Shown piece by piece: positions 35,392 through 44,852 of a stretch of 64,000 nt of DNA. The stretch's first letter is position 1. The number at the start of each line of letters is the position of its first letter. The notes under the pieces were generated by a model. It was not told the origin of the DNA and searched no databases. It worked only from the letters and a program-made list of their open reading frames with translations. The translations under genes and the position numbers were made by a program. Source of the stretch: Spongiivirga citrea (GTDB lineage: Bacteria; Bacteroidota; Bacteroidia; Flavobacteriales; Flavobacteriaceae); contig NZ_JAABOQ010000003.1 of the NCBI RefSeq assembly GCF_010671565.1, forward strand, positions 62,001 through 126,000, read 5' to 3'.

Positions 35392-35561
35392 GAGTTTAAA
35401 CCCTACAATAACCTTAATCAAAATACTCGTTTAGCAAAGGAAAAAAATCGATAAAGGTTTTAAGTGTTAAAAAATTAACATTTTATGTTAACAAAATATT
35501 AACGTTCGTTCAAACAAGCAACAGTCAATAGAATTACATGGCGAATACTTACTTTTACAAT

Positions 35562-36578
35562 ATGATTCTTATTACAGGCGCAACCGGTCTTGTGGGCAGC
35601 CATTTATTGGCAAAACTTCTCTTAACCAAAACTAAGGTTCGTGCAATATACCGAACTGAGAAAAAAAAACTAGCAGTAAAAAATATTCTGGCTTACTACA
35701 CCGACAACGTAGATGCCCTTTTTGATACTATCGATTGGTTTCAAGCTGATATTACAGGAGTGCCAAAGCTTGCAGAAGCGTTTAACGATATTAATATTGT
35801 TTATCATTGTGCAGCCATTATATCTTTTGATGAGGCGGAGGCCAAAAAATTAAAGAAAGTAAATATCGAGGGAACGGCTAACGTTGTAAATCTTTGTTTA
35901 TCTAACAAGGTCAGCAAACTTTGTTATACCAGCTCGATCGCTAGCCTAGGAGTAAACGAAAATGGCGAACCAATTACTGAAGAAACGCATTGGAATCCTG
36001 AAGCGCAAAATAATATTTACTCCATCACAAAATATGGCGCGGAATTGGAGGTTTGGCGAGGCTCTCAAGAAGGGCTAGATACCGTAATTGTAAATCCTGG
36101 TGTAATTTTAGGAAGTGGGTTTTGGCGCGGTGGTAGCGGTCAACTATTTAGAAGTGTAGCTAAAGGCCTTAAGTATTACACCTATGGTCGCGTTGGTTTT
36201 GTTGATGTAAAAGATGTTGTTGAGGTAATGATTGATCTTACAAATAGCAAAATTAGCAACGAACGTTACATTCTGGTAGCCGAAAATAGGAGTTTTAAGG
36301 AAGTTTTCGATTTGATCGCCTTCCATCTAAAGGTAAAACCAACAACAAAAAAAGCTGCCGGTTGGATGCTTCATCTAGCATGGCGACTGGATAAGACTGC
36401 CCATATTTTGTTTAACAAAAAAAGAAGGTTTTTTAAAGGAAGTGCTATATCCGCCCTGCAAGAACTTGAATACGACAATCAAAAAATACAAGCAGCTATC
36501 GGCTATAAATTCACTCACCTAGAAGATACTATAGCAGAAGTGAGTGAGCATTACCTTATTGAGAACGTGCGGGACTAG
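35562..36578 (+). CDS. NAD-dependent epimerase/dehydratase (extended SDR)
   Basis: The protein has 338 residues; ATG 35562 gives the usual start MILITGATGLVGSHLL, while ATG 35538 would add eight residues. The nucleotide motif GATGLVG is at the N-terminus and the catalytic YxxxK appears as YSITKYG near residue 150, with the Ser/Thr in CYTSSIASLG. Such proteins are related to dihydroflavonol reductases and 3-beta-hydroxysteroid dehydrogenases; the substrate is unknown. The gene is convergent with the DUF4296 lipoprotein and overlaps it by 23 bases. This pairing is common in Flavobacteriaceae. Confidence 0.85.
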   Translation: MILITGATGLVGSHLLAKLLLTKTKVRAIYRTEKKKLAVKNILAYYTDNVDALFDTIDWFQADITGVPKLAEAFNDINIVYHCAAIISFDEAEAKKLKKVNIEGTANVVNLCLSNKVSKLCYTSSIASLGVNENGEPITEETHWNPEAQNNIYSITKYGAELEVWRGSQEGLDTVIVNPGVILGSGFWRGGSGQLFRSVAKGLKYYTYGRVGFVDVKDVVEVMIDLTNSKISNERYILVAENRSFKEVFDLIAFHLKVKPTTKKAAGWMLHLAWRLDKTAHILFNKKRRFFKGSAISALQELEYDNQKIQAAIGYKFTHLEDTIAEVSEHYLIENVRD

Positions 36579-37005
36579 GAATTTTTTTCTTGTCTTGAGT
36601 AAGCTTTATTATTGAATCTCGCATTTTAAGGTTCTTTGCTTCATTTTTCTTTTCCTCATTACGCGCATCACGTTCTTTTTCAAACAACTCTTTTTGAGCT
36701 GCTAGTCGACCATTAACTTCTTCATACATCTTTAGCATTTGTGCTGGTTTTGATGCATAAAATGTGATACTTCGAGCCAATTGAGTACTATCTATGCTAT
36801 ATTTCGTAAATACATAGTTCTCTGAATCAATATTATGATCTGCCAATACCTCTTTCGCACTACTTTTGGTAGCGCTTAGCATATGTAGGTCATACAAAAC
36901 CTGTATCATCTTCTCTTTCTCGATCAAATTTTCGGGCTTTTTAATGGCATCCGGCTTTTTGCACGAAAAACTTAGTAATACTATGAATACAAATAGTTTT
37001 CTCAT
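36556..37005 (-). CDS. DUF4296 lipoprotein
   Basis: The protein has 149 residues with a short lipoprotein signal (MRKLFVFIVLLSFSC). The core MIQVLYDLHMLSAT and the FTKYSIDSTQLARSITFYASKP block are the DUF4296 pattern. The C-terminal 50 residues are highly charged and helical. Function is unknown. It overlaps dihydroorotase by 4 bases (ATGA), which indicates translational coupling. Confidence 0.85.
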   Translation of the reverse strand: MRKLFVFIVLLSFSCKKPDAIKKPENLIEKEKMIQVLYDLHMLSATKSSAKEVLADHNIDSENYVFTKYSIDSTQLARSITFYASKPAQMLKMYEEVNGRLAAQKELFEKERDARNEEKKNEAKNLKMRDSIIKLTQDKKKIPSPARSQ

Positions 37006-38345
37006 CGATTAAAAGTTAACTGTTTTCCATGCAAATGCTCATCAAAATTCCCATTTTCATAGGCTAGTTTACCATTTATAAATGTATGCGTTATTTTGTG
37101 TTGAAAAGTAGTTCCTTCAAACGGTGACCACCCACACTTATATAAAATATTATCTTTTTCAACGGTCCAAGTATCCTTTGGATCAACTAATACTATGTCA
37201 GCATAAAAACCTTCTTTAATGTATCCTCTTTTTTCAATTTCAAATAAGATAGAAGGATTATGACACATTTTCTCTACAGCCTTTTCGTAGCTTAATTTTC
37301 CTTGAGCAACTGCTTCTAAAATACCTACAATTGCATGTTGAACTAAGGGCCCTCCCGATGGCGCTTTGGTGTAAACATTCGCTTTTTCATCCATGGTATG
37401 AGGGGCATGATCAGTAGCAATTACATCTATACGATCATCTAATAAAGCTTCCCATAATTGGTCTCTATCTCTTGCCGTTTTAACTGCGGGATTCCATTTA
37501 ATATGAGTTCCTTTTGTTTTATAATCCTCATCAGAAAACCATAAATGATGTAAACATACCTCAGCGGTTATCTTTTTATCTTTTAGGGGGATGGAATTGT
37601 CAAATAATGCCGTTTCTTTTCCAGTTGATAAATGAAATACATGTAATCGAGCACCGGTTTCCTTTGCAAGTTCAATTGCTTTTGATGATGATAAATAACA
37701 AGCCTCTTCACTTCGGATGATTGGATGTAACTCGATCGGAATATCCTCCCCATATTTTTCTTTATACTCCGCTAAATTTCGTCTAATCGTAGCTTCATCT
37801 TCACAATGCACAGAAATTAGCAACTTTGTACTGCTAAATATTTTTCTGATGATATCTTCATCATCAACCAACATATTGCCCGTACTACTGCCTAGGAATA
37901 ACTTAAGTCCTGCCACCTTTTTAGGGTCGATCTTTAAAATCTCGTCTAGATTGTCATTGGTCCCGCCAAACATAAAATTATAGTTGGCATAACTTGACTT
38001 TGCAGCAGTAGCTAGTTTATTGTCAAATTCTTCAGCCGTAGTTGTTTGTGGATTGGTATTTGGCATTTCTATAAACGAGGTAATTCCTCCAGCTATAGCT
38101 GCTTTCGATTCCGTTGCAATAGTTCCCTTATGAGTTAAACCAGGCTCTCTAAAATGAACCTGATCATCGATCATACCTGGTAATAACAACTTACCACTAG
38201 CATCAATTACTAAACAATCATTATCAGGGGTAATTTCATTCGCAATTTTTGCGATATAATCTCCTTCAATAAGCACATCGGTTTTAATACTCGCTCCTTC
38301 GTTAACGACCAATGCATTTTTTATCAGGGTTTTATTTTTGCTCAT
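37002..38345 (-). CDS. pyrC: Dihydroorotase
   Basis: The 447-residue amidohydrolase of pyrimidine synthesis closes carbamoyl aspartate to dihydroorotate (EC 3.5.2.3). The metal ligands can be seen: DDQVHFREPG (HxH-like pair), Lys in GLKLFLGSS, His in ISVHCED, His in HVFHLST and Asp in ATDHAPHT. This is the long class I/AllB-like type with the flap PNTNPQTTT. It overlaps the glycosyltransferase gene by 14 bases and DUF4296 by 4. Confidence 0.93.
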   Translation of the reverse strand: MSKNKTLIKNALVVNEGASIKTDVLIEGDYIAKIANEITPDNDCLVIDASGKLLLPGMIDDQVHFREPGLTHKGTIATESKAAIAGGITSFIEMPNTNPQTTTAEEFDNKLATAAKSSYANYNFMFGGTNDNLDEILKIDPKKVAGLKLFLGSSTGNMLVDDEDIIRKIFSSTKLLISVHCEDEATIRRNLAEYKEKYGEDIPIELHPIIRSEEACYLSSSKAIELAKETGARLHVFHLSTGKETALFDNSIPLKDKKITAEVCLHHLWFSDEDYKTKGTHIKWNPAVKTARDRDQLWEALLDDRIDVIATDHAPHTMDEKANVYTKAPSGGPLVQHAIVGILEAVAQGKLSYEKAVEKMCHNPSILFEIEKRGYIKEGFYADIVLVDPKDTWTVEKDNILYKCGWSPFEGTTFQHKITHTFINGKLAYENGNFDEHLHGKQLTFNR

Positions 38346-39072
38346 ATTGTTTTCTATTAAAAATGCTACGAAGCTTCATGGTCATAATACCAAAAATAGC
38401 CTCAGAGAAGATAGAAGTATTCATTTTCGATTTCCCGAGTGCTCTGTTTGTAAAAATAACTGAAACCTCTTTGATTTTAAAGCCTTTTAACCAGGCTTTA
38501 AACTTTAATTCTACTTGAAAGGCATAGCCTACAAATTGTATTTTTTCAAAATTAATTGCTTCTAAAACTTCTCGCCTAAAGCATATAAATCCGGCTGTGG
38601 CATCTTTTACAGGTAATCCTGTAATAAAACGCACATACATACTAGCAAAATAAGATAATAGCACTCTACCCAATGGCCAGTTTACCACATTTACACCTTT
38701 TACGTAACGTGATCCGACGGCGACATCAAAACTATCGTCTTTACAGGCTGCATATAATCTAGCTAGGTCATTAGGATCATGAGAATAGTCCGCATCCATT
38801 TCGAAAACAAATTGATAATCACGCGATAAAGCCCATTTAAATCCGGCGATGTAGGCAACTCCCAATCCCTTTTTCTCTTCTCTATTTAATATAAAAAGAT
38901 GATCCTTATATGAGTTTTGAAGTGTGGCGACACGTGCAGCTGTTCCGTCAGGAGAATTATCGTCTACTACTAAAATATGAAACGCTGGATGCTTTGCAAA
39001 TATGGCATTTACAATAGCATCTATATTTTCGATTTCATTATACGTAGGTATAATTACCAGCGCATCACTCAT
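38332..39072 (-). CDS. Polyprenol monophosphomannose synthase-like glycosyltransferase (GT2)
   Basis: The protein has 246 residues; ATG 39072 is used, since the TTG at 39099 adds unrelated residues. GT-A motifs are complete: VIIPTYNE, VVDDNSPDGTA, FEMDADYSHDP (metal-binding DxD) and VGSRYVKG. The lack of C-terminal membrane helices places it with bacterial/archaeal Dpm1-type enzymes that charge polyprenyl phosphate with a hexose. The lipid-linked sugar would feed envelope or glycoprotein synthesis. Confidence 0.9.
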   Translation of the reverse strand: MSDALVIIPTYNEIENIDAIVNAIFAKHPAFHILVVDDNSPDGTAARVATLQNSYKDHLFILNREEKKGLGVAYIAGFKWALSRDYQFVFEMDADYSHDPNDLARLYAACKDDSFDVAVGSRYVKGVNVVNWPLGRVLLSYFASMYVRFITGLPVKDATAGFICFRREVLEAINFEKIQFVGYAFQVELKFKAWLKGFKIKEVSVIFTNRALGKSKMNTSIFSEAIFGIMTMKLRSIFNRKQYEQK

Positions 39073-39192
39073 GTGATCATTATTTATTTTGGGCAACAAA
39101 AGTACACATTTTGATGACCATCTTTGTTACTATAAAATCAAGAACAACTAGTTAGTAAATTGCAAATACCATATAGCGCAATCAATACAATA

Positions 39193-39879
39193 ATGTTATT
39201 TTTACCAACGATGACTGATGCGATTATACGAAACGTAGAAACCAACGATTGGCTAACCATATTACTGGTACTAGCATTAGTATTAACTACAGTCGCAAAA
39301 AGCCTTTTCGAATCACGTTTTGCCTATTTTACTTCCTTATTTACCAACAACAAATACATTTCTATCTATGGCAAGGAAAAAAATCTCGTAATTAATCGCT
39401 TTAGCCTTTTATTGTTTTCAGCTCAAATAATTAGTCTTGCTATTTTCATTTATTTATCCTTTTTTGCTTTATCTGATGTTGCTGCAACCACGGATTATCT
39501 TTTTATAAAAATAATCTCATATTTATTGGTAATCATTGCTTTTAAGTATTTTTTAGAAAAAACTATTGCAGCAGTCTTTGAAATTGATGCCCTGTTTGAG
39601 GACTATAATTTTCAAAAAATAAGCTATAGAAATCTGATTAGCTTATACTTAATTCCGATTAATGCATTATTGATATACTTTAGTTTTAGCAACAACACCT
39701 TATTATATATAACAATAGCATTGTTTATATTAGTTAATCTCGCTGCCCAGCTAATTATCTTCAGGAAATATCAAAAACTAATCATAGACAATCTGTTTTA
39801 TTTTATTTTGTATCTTTGCGCACTTGAAATAGCACCCTATTTAGTTGTGTTAAAAGTGATTCACCTAAACGCAAATTAA
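39193..39879 (+). CDS. DUF4271 integral membrane protein
   Basis: The protein has about 228 residues with roughly six membrane helices. ATG 39193 is chosen (ATG 39211 is a possible alternative; TTG 39160 is less likely). The family pattern is visible as DWLTILLVLALVLTTVAKSLF, YFLEKTIAAVFEID and the C-terminal LFYFILYLCALEIAPYLVVLKVI. DUF4271 genes regularly precede hemD in Flavobacteriaceae, as here with 15 bases between. Function unknown. Confidence 0.85.
   Translation: MLFLPTMTDAIIRNVETNDWLTILLVLALVLTTVAKSLFESRFAYFTSLFTNNKYISIYGKEKNLVINRFSLLLFSAQIISLAIFIYLSFFALSDVAATTDYLFIKIISYLLVIIAFKYFLEKTIAAVFEIDALFEDYNFQKISYRNLISLYLIPINALLIYFSFSNNTLLYITIALFILVNLAAQLIIFRKYQKLIIDNLFYFILYLCALEIAPYLVVLKVIHLNAN
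39811..39818 (+). promoter_or_regulatory. Internal TAnnTTTG promoter element ahead of hemD
   Basis: TATCTTTG followed by C, the preferred flavobacterial form of the -7 element, lies inside the 3' end of the DUF4271 gene, 76 bases before hemD. It could allow separate hemD transcription. Confidence 0.4.
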
Positions 39880-39894
39880 TACGAAATATCGCTT

Positions 39895-40641
39895 ATGAAA
39901 GTGAAAACCATTCTGGTTTCTCAACCGGAGCCTAAAGTAGAAAACTCTCCTTATTTAAGGCTTGTTGAGAAGCAGAAAGTAAAGATCGATTTTAGACCCT
40001 TTATACATGTAGAAGGGGTTGACGCGAAGGAAGTTAGACAACAAAAGATCGACCTGAATAAATTCACTGCAATTATACTAACAAGTCGTAATGCAGTCGA
40101 TCACTTTTTCAGAATCGCAGAAGAAATGCGATTTAAAGTCCCAGATACTATGAAGTATTTCTGCCAGTCGGAAGCGGTTGCATATTACCTTCAAAAATAT
40201 GTTGTATACCGTAAACGTAAAATTTATGTTGGCAAACGTACATTTCAGGATCTATCAATAATTGTCAAAAAGTACAAAGACGAAGAATTCATGCTTCCGT
40301 CTTCAGATAAATTGAAACCAATTATTCCTGAAATTTTGGACGACCTAAAAGTATCATGGACACGTGCTACTTTGTACAAAACGGTTATTAGTGACTTGTC
40401 TGACTTAAGAAATGTGTATTATGACATTCTAGTCTTTTTTAGCCCTTCAGGTATTCAATCGTTGTTTGAGAATTTTCCAGATTTTGAACAAAACGATACC
40501 CGTATTGCTGTTTTTGGTAACACCACGGTTCGTGAAGCAACCAATAGAGCACTCCGAATCGATATTCAGGCCCCAACGCCTGAAACACCATCGATGACAA
40601 TGGCATTAGAAAAGTACATTTCTCAAGCTAATAAAAAATAA
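39895..40641 (+). CDS. hemD: Uroporphyrinogen-III synthase
   Basis: The 248-residue two-lobe protein matches HemD (EC 4.2.1.75), which closes hydroxymethylbilane with ring D inversion. The family is poorly conserved, but the expected blocks are present: ILVSQPEP at the N-terminus, FTAIILTSRNAVDHFF, VGKRTFQDL, FFSPSGIQSLFENFP and AVFGNTTVREATNRAL. It supplies haem and sirohaem precursors, in line with the haem-rich Nrf system elsewhere in the window. A strong terminator follows. Confidence 0.9.
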   Translation: MKVKTILVSQPEPKVENSPYLRLVEKQKVKIDFRPFIHVEGVDAKEVRQQKIDLNKFTAIILTSRNAVDHFFRIAEEMRFKVPDTMKYFCQSEAVAYYLQKYVVYRKRKIYVGKRTFQDLSIIVKKYKDEEFMLPSSDKLKPIIPEILDDLKVSWTRATLYKTVISDLSDLRNVYYDILVFFSPSGIQSLFENFPDFEQNDTRIAVFGNTTVREATNRALRIDIQAPTPETPSMTMALEKYISQANKK

Positions 40642-40684
40642 TACTTTAGGGCAACAGCGTGAGTTGCTGCTTATTCAATAAAAC

Positions 40685-40720
40685 AAAAAAATCCCTGAAT
40701 TAACTTTCAGGGATTTTTTT
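40685..40720. terminator. Bidirectional intrinsic terminator between hemD and pckA
   Basis: Fifteen bases at 40685-40699 pair perfectly with 40706-40720 around a 6-base loop, with the core ATCCCTGAA. The arms start and end in A and T runs, so it can stop both the hemD transcript and the convergent pckA transcript. Confidence 0.9.
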
Positions 40721-40743
40721 GTTTTTATTTAATTACACCTCTA

Positions 40744-42360
40744 CTAAAAAGCGTATCGTTGGGGTCCTCCACGGCGAATTTCTTCGCTCGCATAAGACTC
40801 AAACTGCTTAAAGTTTTCTCGAAATGCATTTGATAAGGTAAATGCCTTTTTATAGTAAGCTTCATCATCATTCCATGTAGTTCTAGGACTAAGTACCTCC
40901 GTTGGCACACCTGGGCAAGATCGAGGTTGCGCCACTCCGAAAACAGAGTGAATATGGTAATCGTCATAATTATACAATCCTAAATCTCCGTTAAGTACAG
41001 CATTAATCATTGCTCGTGTATACTTAAGTTTAATTCGAGACCCCACTCCATAAGGTCCACCAGTCCACCCAGTATTCACAAGCCATACATTTACTCCAGC
41101 TTCTTTCATTTTAGTACTTAACATTTCGGCATATTTTGTTGGATGTAATGGCATAAATGGCGCTCCAAAACAAGCAGAGAATGACGGAATAGGCTCTTTT
41201 ACACCAGCTTCGGTTCCGGCAACTTTTGCAGTATAACCAGATATAAAGTGATAGGCCGCTTGACTTGGTGTCAATTTAGAAATTGGAGGAAGCACACCAA
41301 AAGCATCTGCTGTTAAAAAAAAGATGTTTTTAGGGTTTCGCCCAATTGATGGTTTTTGAATATTTTCAATGTGATAGATAGGATAACTTACTCTTGTATT
41401 TTGGGTGATACTTGTATCTCCAAAATCAACTGCGCCTTTATCGTCAATAATTACGTTCTCAAGGATTGCTCCTCGTTTTATTGCGTTATAAATCTCCGGT
41501 TCTTTTTCAGATGAAAGATCAATCACTTTTGCATAACACCCTCCTTCAAAATTGAAAACAGTATTTTCATTTGTCCAACCATGTTCATCATCACCAATCA
41601 AACGGCGATCAGGATCAGCCGATAATGTCGTCTTGCCAGTACCCGATAACCCAAAGAATATTGCCGTGTCATCATTTTTACCAACGTTAGCTGAGCAGTG
41701 CATTGGTAGTGTATTTTTAAATACGGGTAGAATAAAATTTAAAGCAGAGAAAATCCCCTTTTTTATTTCGCCGGTATAACCTGTTCCGCCAATTAATGCG
41801 ATTTTTCTTGTGAAGTCTAGAATTGCAAAGTTAGCCTGACGTGTTTTATCTACTGCCGGATTTGCCAAAAATCCTGGCGCATTTACTACGAGCCATTCTT
41901 CTTGAAAACTTTCTAATTCTGCATCCGATGGTCGTAAAAACATGTTATATGCAAACATATTAGACCAAGGATATTCGTTAACTACCCGGATATTTAGCTT
42001 ATAATTTTCATCAGCGCAGGCGTAAGCGTCACGCACAAAGACTTCTTTATCTCCTAAGTAATCGACAACCTTATCATAAAGTGCATCAAAATCATCACTA
42101 TTAAAAGGTATATTAATGTCGCCCCACCAAACCTTATCTTTGGTAATATCATCTTTTACAATAAAACGATCTAATGGTGATCTTCCCGTAAATTTGCCAG
42201 TGTTAATCGCAAGCGCCCCGGAATTTACTTCAACTCCTTGACCTTTTTCAATTGCAATATCATGAAGCGCATCTGGACTAAGCTGGTAGTTAATTTTTTC
42301 GGTTTTAATACCGTATTTTTCCAGCGAAATCGTTTTCGTTAATTCGGTGTTCGAATCCAT
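40744..42360 (-). CDS. pckA: Phosphoenolpyruvate carboxykinase (ATP)
   Basis: The 538-residue enzyme converts oxaloacetate plus ATP to phosphoenolpyruvate (EC 4.1.1.49), the entry to gluconeogenesis. Motifs seen: TGRSPLDRFIV, the kinase-1a loop FFGLSGTGKTTLS, metal-binding LIGDDEHGW and SRIKLKYTRAMI. Length and order are standard. It is a single-gene unit between a terminator downstream and a TAGTTTTG element upstream. Confidence 0.97.
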   Translation of the reverse strand: MDSNTELTKTISLEKYGIKTEKINYQLSPDALHDIAIEKGQGVEVNSGALAINTGKFTGRSPLDRFIVKDDITKDKVWWGDINIPFNSDDFDALYDKVVDYLGDKEVFVRDAYACADENYKLNIRVVNEYPWSNMFAYNMFLRPSDAELESFQEEWLVVNAPGFLANPAVDKTRQANFAILDFTRKIALIGGTGYTGEIKKGIFSALNFILPVFKNTLPMHCSANVGKNDDTAIFFGLSGTGKTTLSADPDRRLIGDDEHGWTNENTVFNFEGGCYAKVIDLSSEKEPEIYNAIKRGAILENVIIDDKGAVDFGDTSITQNTRVSYPIYHIENIQKPSIGRNPKNIFFLTADAFGVLPPISKLTPSQAAYHFISGYTAKVAGTEAGVKEPIPSFSACFGAPFMPLHPTKYAEMLSTKMKEAGVNVWLVNTGWTGGPYGVGSRIKLKYTRAMINAVLNGDLGLYNYDDYHIHSVFGVAQPRSCPGVPTEVLSPRTTWNDDEAYYKKAFTLSNAFRENFKQFESYASEEIRRGGPQRYAF

Positions 42361-42408
42361 GAATTTGTGTGTTGTGTTGTTATGTGTTTCTAATGTTTAA
42401 ACAGATAG

Positions 42409-42416
42409 CAAAACTA
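42409..42416 (-). promoter_or_regulatory. TAnnTTTG promoter element of pckA
   Basis: The minus strand reads TAGTTTTG, a perfect match to TAnnTTTG, 48 bases before the start codon of pckA. Confidence 0.45.
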
Positions 42417-42451
42417 TAAATTATTTAACCACTAGGTACTCTAATGTGATA

Positions 42452-42850
42452 TTATTTCGTCTTTATTTTAAGCACATTAACGAATAAAACAATCCAACTA
42501 ATAATAAGCAATGTCCCACCCACAGGCGTAATCAAGGCAATCGATTTAAAATTAAATGAAGTAAGGTCGTTTGTTGTCAAACCGTAAATAGATCCTGAGA
42601 ACAGAATAATTCCAATTGTTACAAGATGCCACAGCACATTCTTCGTTTTAGTTTTTAATGCCGAAATACACGCTATCAATAACATGAATAGCGCGTGATA
42701 CATTTGATATTTTACACCTGTTTCTAAGGTTTGTATTTGTTCCGCACTAATTAGTTGTTTTAATCCATGGGCGCCAAAAGCCCCTATTAAAACAGCAATT
42801 AGTCCGAATAGCGCTGCTGTAAGCACCAACTTTTTATCAACCTTATTCAT
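42452..42850 (-). CDS. DUF423 small integral membrane protein
   Basis: The protein has 132 residues with four predicted helices. The DUF423 hallmark AVLIGAFGAHGLK occurs in helix 1, followed by YQMYHALFML in helix 2 and the final TPVGGTLLIISWIVLF. The family (YgdD-like) has no established function. It is divergent from the saccharopine dehydrogenase-like gene. Confidence 0.9.
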   Translation of the reverse strand: MNKVDKKLVLTAALFGLIAVLIGAFGAHGLKQLISAEQIQTLETGVKYQMYHALFMLLIACISALKTKTKNVLWHLVTIGIILFSGSIYGLTTNDLTSFNFKSIALITPVGGTLLIISWIVLFVNVLKIKTK

Positions 42851-42880
42851 ATATTGTATTTTTTAAATATAACATTTAGG

Positions 42881-42905
42881 TATATTTGTGTTACATACAT
42901 AACAC
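42881..42905 (+). promoter_or_regulatory. Promoter and overlapping palindrome ahead of the saccharopine dehydrogenase-like gene
   Basis: TATATTTG (42881-42888) is a perfect TAnnTTTG element. It merges with GTGTTACATACATAACAC (42888-42905), an inverted repeat with 6-base arms around CATACA. A protein bound there would cover the start of transcription; the Lrp/AsnC regulator encoded two genes on is the obvious candidate. Confidence 0.55.
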
Positions 42906-42925
42906 TTGATCGTTAGTACAAAGCT

Positions 42926-44290
42926 ATGAGAAAAATTCTGGTAATTGGCGCAGGAAGATCAGCTTCCTCTTTAATACAATACCTTTTAGACAAATCTGCA
43001 ACTGAACAACTGCATATCACCATCGCAGATTTACAAATTGAGAATGCCAAACAACTTACCGGAGATCATACCAATGCCAGTGCAATAGCGCTAGACGTTT
43101 TTAATACGGAAGGAAGACAAACTGCAATCAAAGCCTGTGATCTTGTAATTAGTATGCTTCCTGCACGCTTTCATATTCAAGTAGCAAAAGATTGTCTTCA
43201 ATTTAAAAAACACATGGTAACGGCATCATACATCAGCGATGAGATGCGTGCACTAGATCAAGAAGTTAAAAGTGCCGGCTTGGTATTTATGAATGAGATT
43301 GGCCTTGATCCAGGTATCGACCATATGAGTGCTATGCAAATAATTGATCGTATTCGTGAAGGCGGTGCCAAATTATTGCTATTTGAATCGTTTGCAGGTG
43401 GATTAGTAGCTCCAGAAAGCGATAACAACTTATGGAACTATAAATTCACGTGGAATCCTAGAAATGTTGTATTGGCTGGACATGGAGGTGCAGCTAAATT
43501 TATTCAGGAAGGCAGTTATAAATACATCCCATATCACAAATTATTCCGACGTACCGAGTTTTTAGAAATTGAAGGACACGGAAGATTCGAAGCCTATGCT
43601 AATCGCGATTCTTTAAAATACCGCAGTGTGTATGGTCTTGATGATATTTTGACCCTTTATAGAGGCACCATAAGAAAAGTTGGCTTTAGTAAAGCTTGGA
43701 ATATTTTTGTTCAGTTAGGAATGACCGACGACACTTATATTATGGAAGGCAGCGAACATATGAGTTATCGTGATTTTATCAATTCTTTCCTTCCATACAG
43801 TTTAACTGATAGTGTTGAACTTAAACTGCGCCATCTTTTAAAGATTGACCAAGATGACATTTTCTGGCTGAAGCTAGAAGAACTTGACCTGTTTAATCCT
43901 AATAAAATGATAGGGTTAAAAGATGCCACACCAGCCCAAATGCTTCAAAAAATATTAATGGATAGCTGGACATTAGCCCCTGATGATAAGGATATGATAG
44001 TGATGTACCATAAGTTTGGTTATGAACTAAACGGAGTAAAGAAACAAATTGATTCTAACCTTGTTGTTATCGGGGATGATCAGCCTTATACGGCTATGGC
44101 AAAAACAGTGGGACTACCAGTGGCTATTGCAGCGTTACATATTTTAAACGGGACGATAAAAAAACCTGGCGTGCAACTACCTATAACCAAAGAAGTATAC
44201 GATCCTATTTTAAAGGAACTAGAAGATTACGGTATTGTGTTTCACGAAAAGCAAGTGTCTTATGTAGGTTACAATCCTCAAAACAAATAA
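42926..44290 (+). CDS. Saccharopine dehydrogenase-family protein
   Basis: The protein has 454 residues. The Rossmann motif ILVIGAGRSASSLIQYLL is at the N-terminus, VISMLPARFH follows, and the catalytic-domain block NEIGLDPGIDHMSAM is typical of saccharopine dehydrogenases and spermidine-synthesis relatives. The closest meaning is lysine breakdown through saccharopine (glutamate-forming half), a route used by several marine Flavobacteria. An Lrp/AsnC regulator lies 57 bases downstream, which fits control by an amino acid. No lysine-ketoglutarate reductase partner is beside it. Confidence 0.87.
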   Translation: MRKILVIGAGRSASSLIQYLLDKSATEQLHITIADLQIENAKQLTGDHTNASAIALDVFNTEGRQTAIKACDLVISMLPARFHIQVAKDCLQFKKHMVTASYISDEMRALDQEVKSAGLVFMNEIGLDPGIDHMSAMQIIDRIREGGAKLLLFESFAGGLVAPESDNNLWNYKFTWNPRNVVLAGHGGAAKFIQEGSYKYIPYHKLFRRTEFLEIEGHGRFEAYANRDSLKYRSVYGLDDILTLYRGTIRKVGFSKAWNIFVQLGMTDDTYIMEGSEHMSYRDFINSFLPYSLTDSVELKLRHLLKIDQDDIFWLKLEELDLFNPNKMIGLKDATPAQMLQKILMDSWTLAPDDKDMIVMYHKFGYELNGVKKQIDSNLVVIGDDQPYTAMAKTVGLPVAIAALHILNGTIKKPGVQLPITKEVYDPILKELEDYGIVFHEKQVSYVGYNPQNK

Positions 44291-44347
44291 TAGTTTTTAT
44301 TTCATTTATTCTGATTTTAGCTACATTTACTTTCAATTCGAATAGTT

Positions 44348-44818
44348 ATGAAGCTAAAAAATGAGATCGTTCAAATTGATGGGATTGATAAAAAGATTCT
44401 ACGATTTTTAATGGCCGACGCCCGTAAACCAATACTGGAAATTGCCAGACAAATCGGAATTTCAGGAGCAGCAATACACCAACGATTGCGAAAGTTGGAA
44501 TCCTCTGGTCTAATTTCTGGTTCAAAATTTATTATTAATCCAAAAGCACTGGGTTATAATACAATGGCGTTTATCGGAATCTTTTTAGACAAAGCAATGA
44601 GCAATCCGGATGCTGTTCGCCAGTTAAAACAAATTCCCGAAGTACTCGAATGTCATTATACGACAGGAAACTGGTCCATCTTCATAAAAATTTTATGTCA
44701 GGACAACGAGCATTTAATGAACTTGCTGAATAAGGAGATTCAAACTATAAAAGGAGTGCAGCGCACAGAAACTTTTATTAGTCTAAATCAGCAGATAGAA
44801 CGGCAAATTAAAGTTTAG
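44348..44818 (+). CDS. Lrp/AsnC-family transcriptional regulator
   Basis: The protein has 156 residues. The N-terminal helix-turn-helix (LEIARQIGISGAAIHQRLRKLESSGLI) and a C-terminal RAM ligand domain (TMAFIGIFL, VLECHYTTGNWSIFIKILC) are both complete. Such regulators sense amino acids. Placement after the saccharopine dehydrogenase-like gene suggests lysine or a related amino acid as signal and the palindrome at 42888 as target; this is inference. Confidence 0.92.
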   Translation: MKLKNEIVQIDGIDKKILRFLMADARKPILEIARQIGISGAAIHQRLRKLESSGLISGSKFIINPKALGYNTMAFIGIFLDKAMSNPDAVRQLKQIPEVLECHYTTGNWSIFIKILCQDNEHLMNLLNKEIQTIKGVQRTETFISLNQQIERQIKV

Positions 44819-44852
44819 TTTTTAGCAGAATAGTCTCGAATACCCAATAAAA

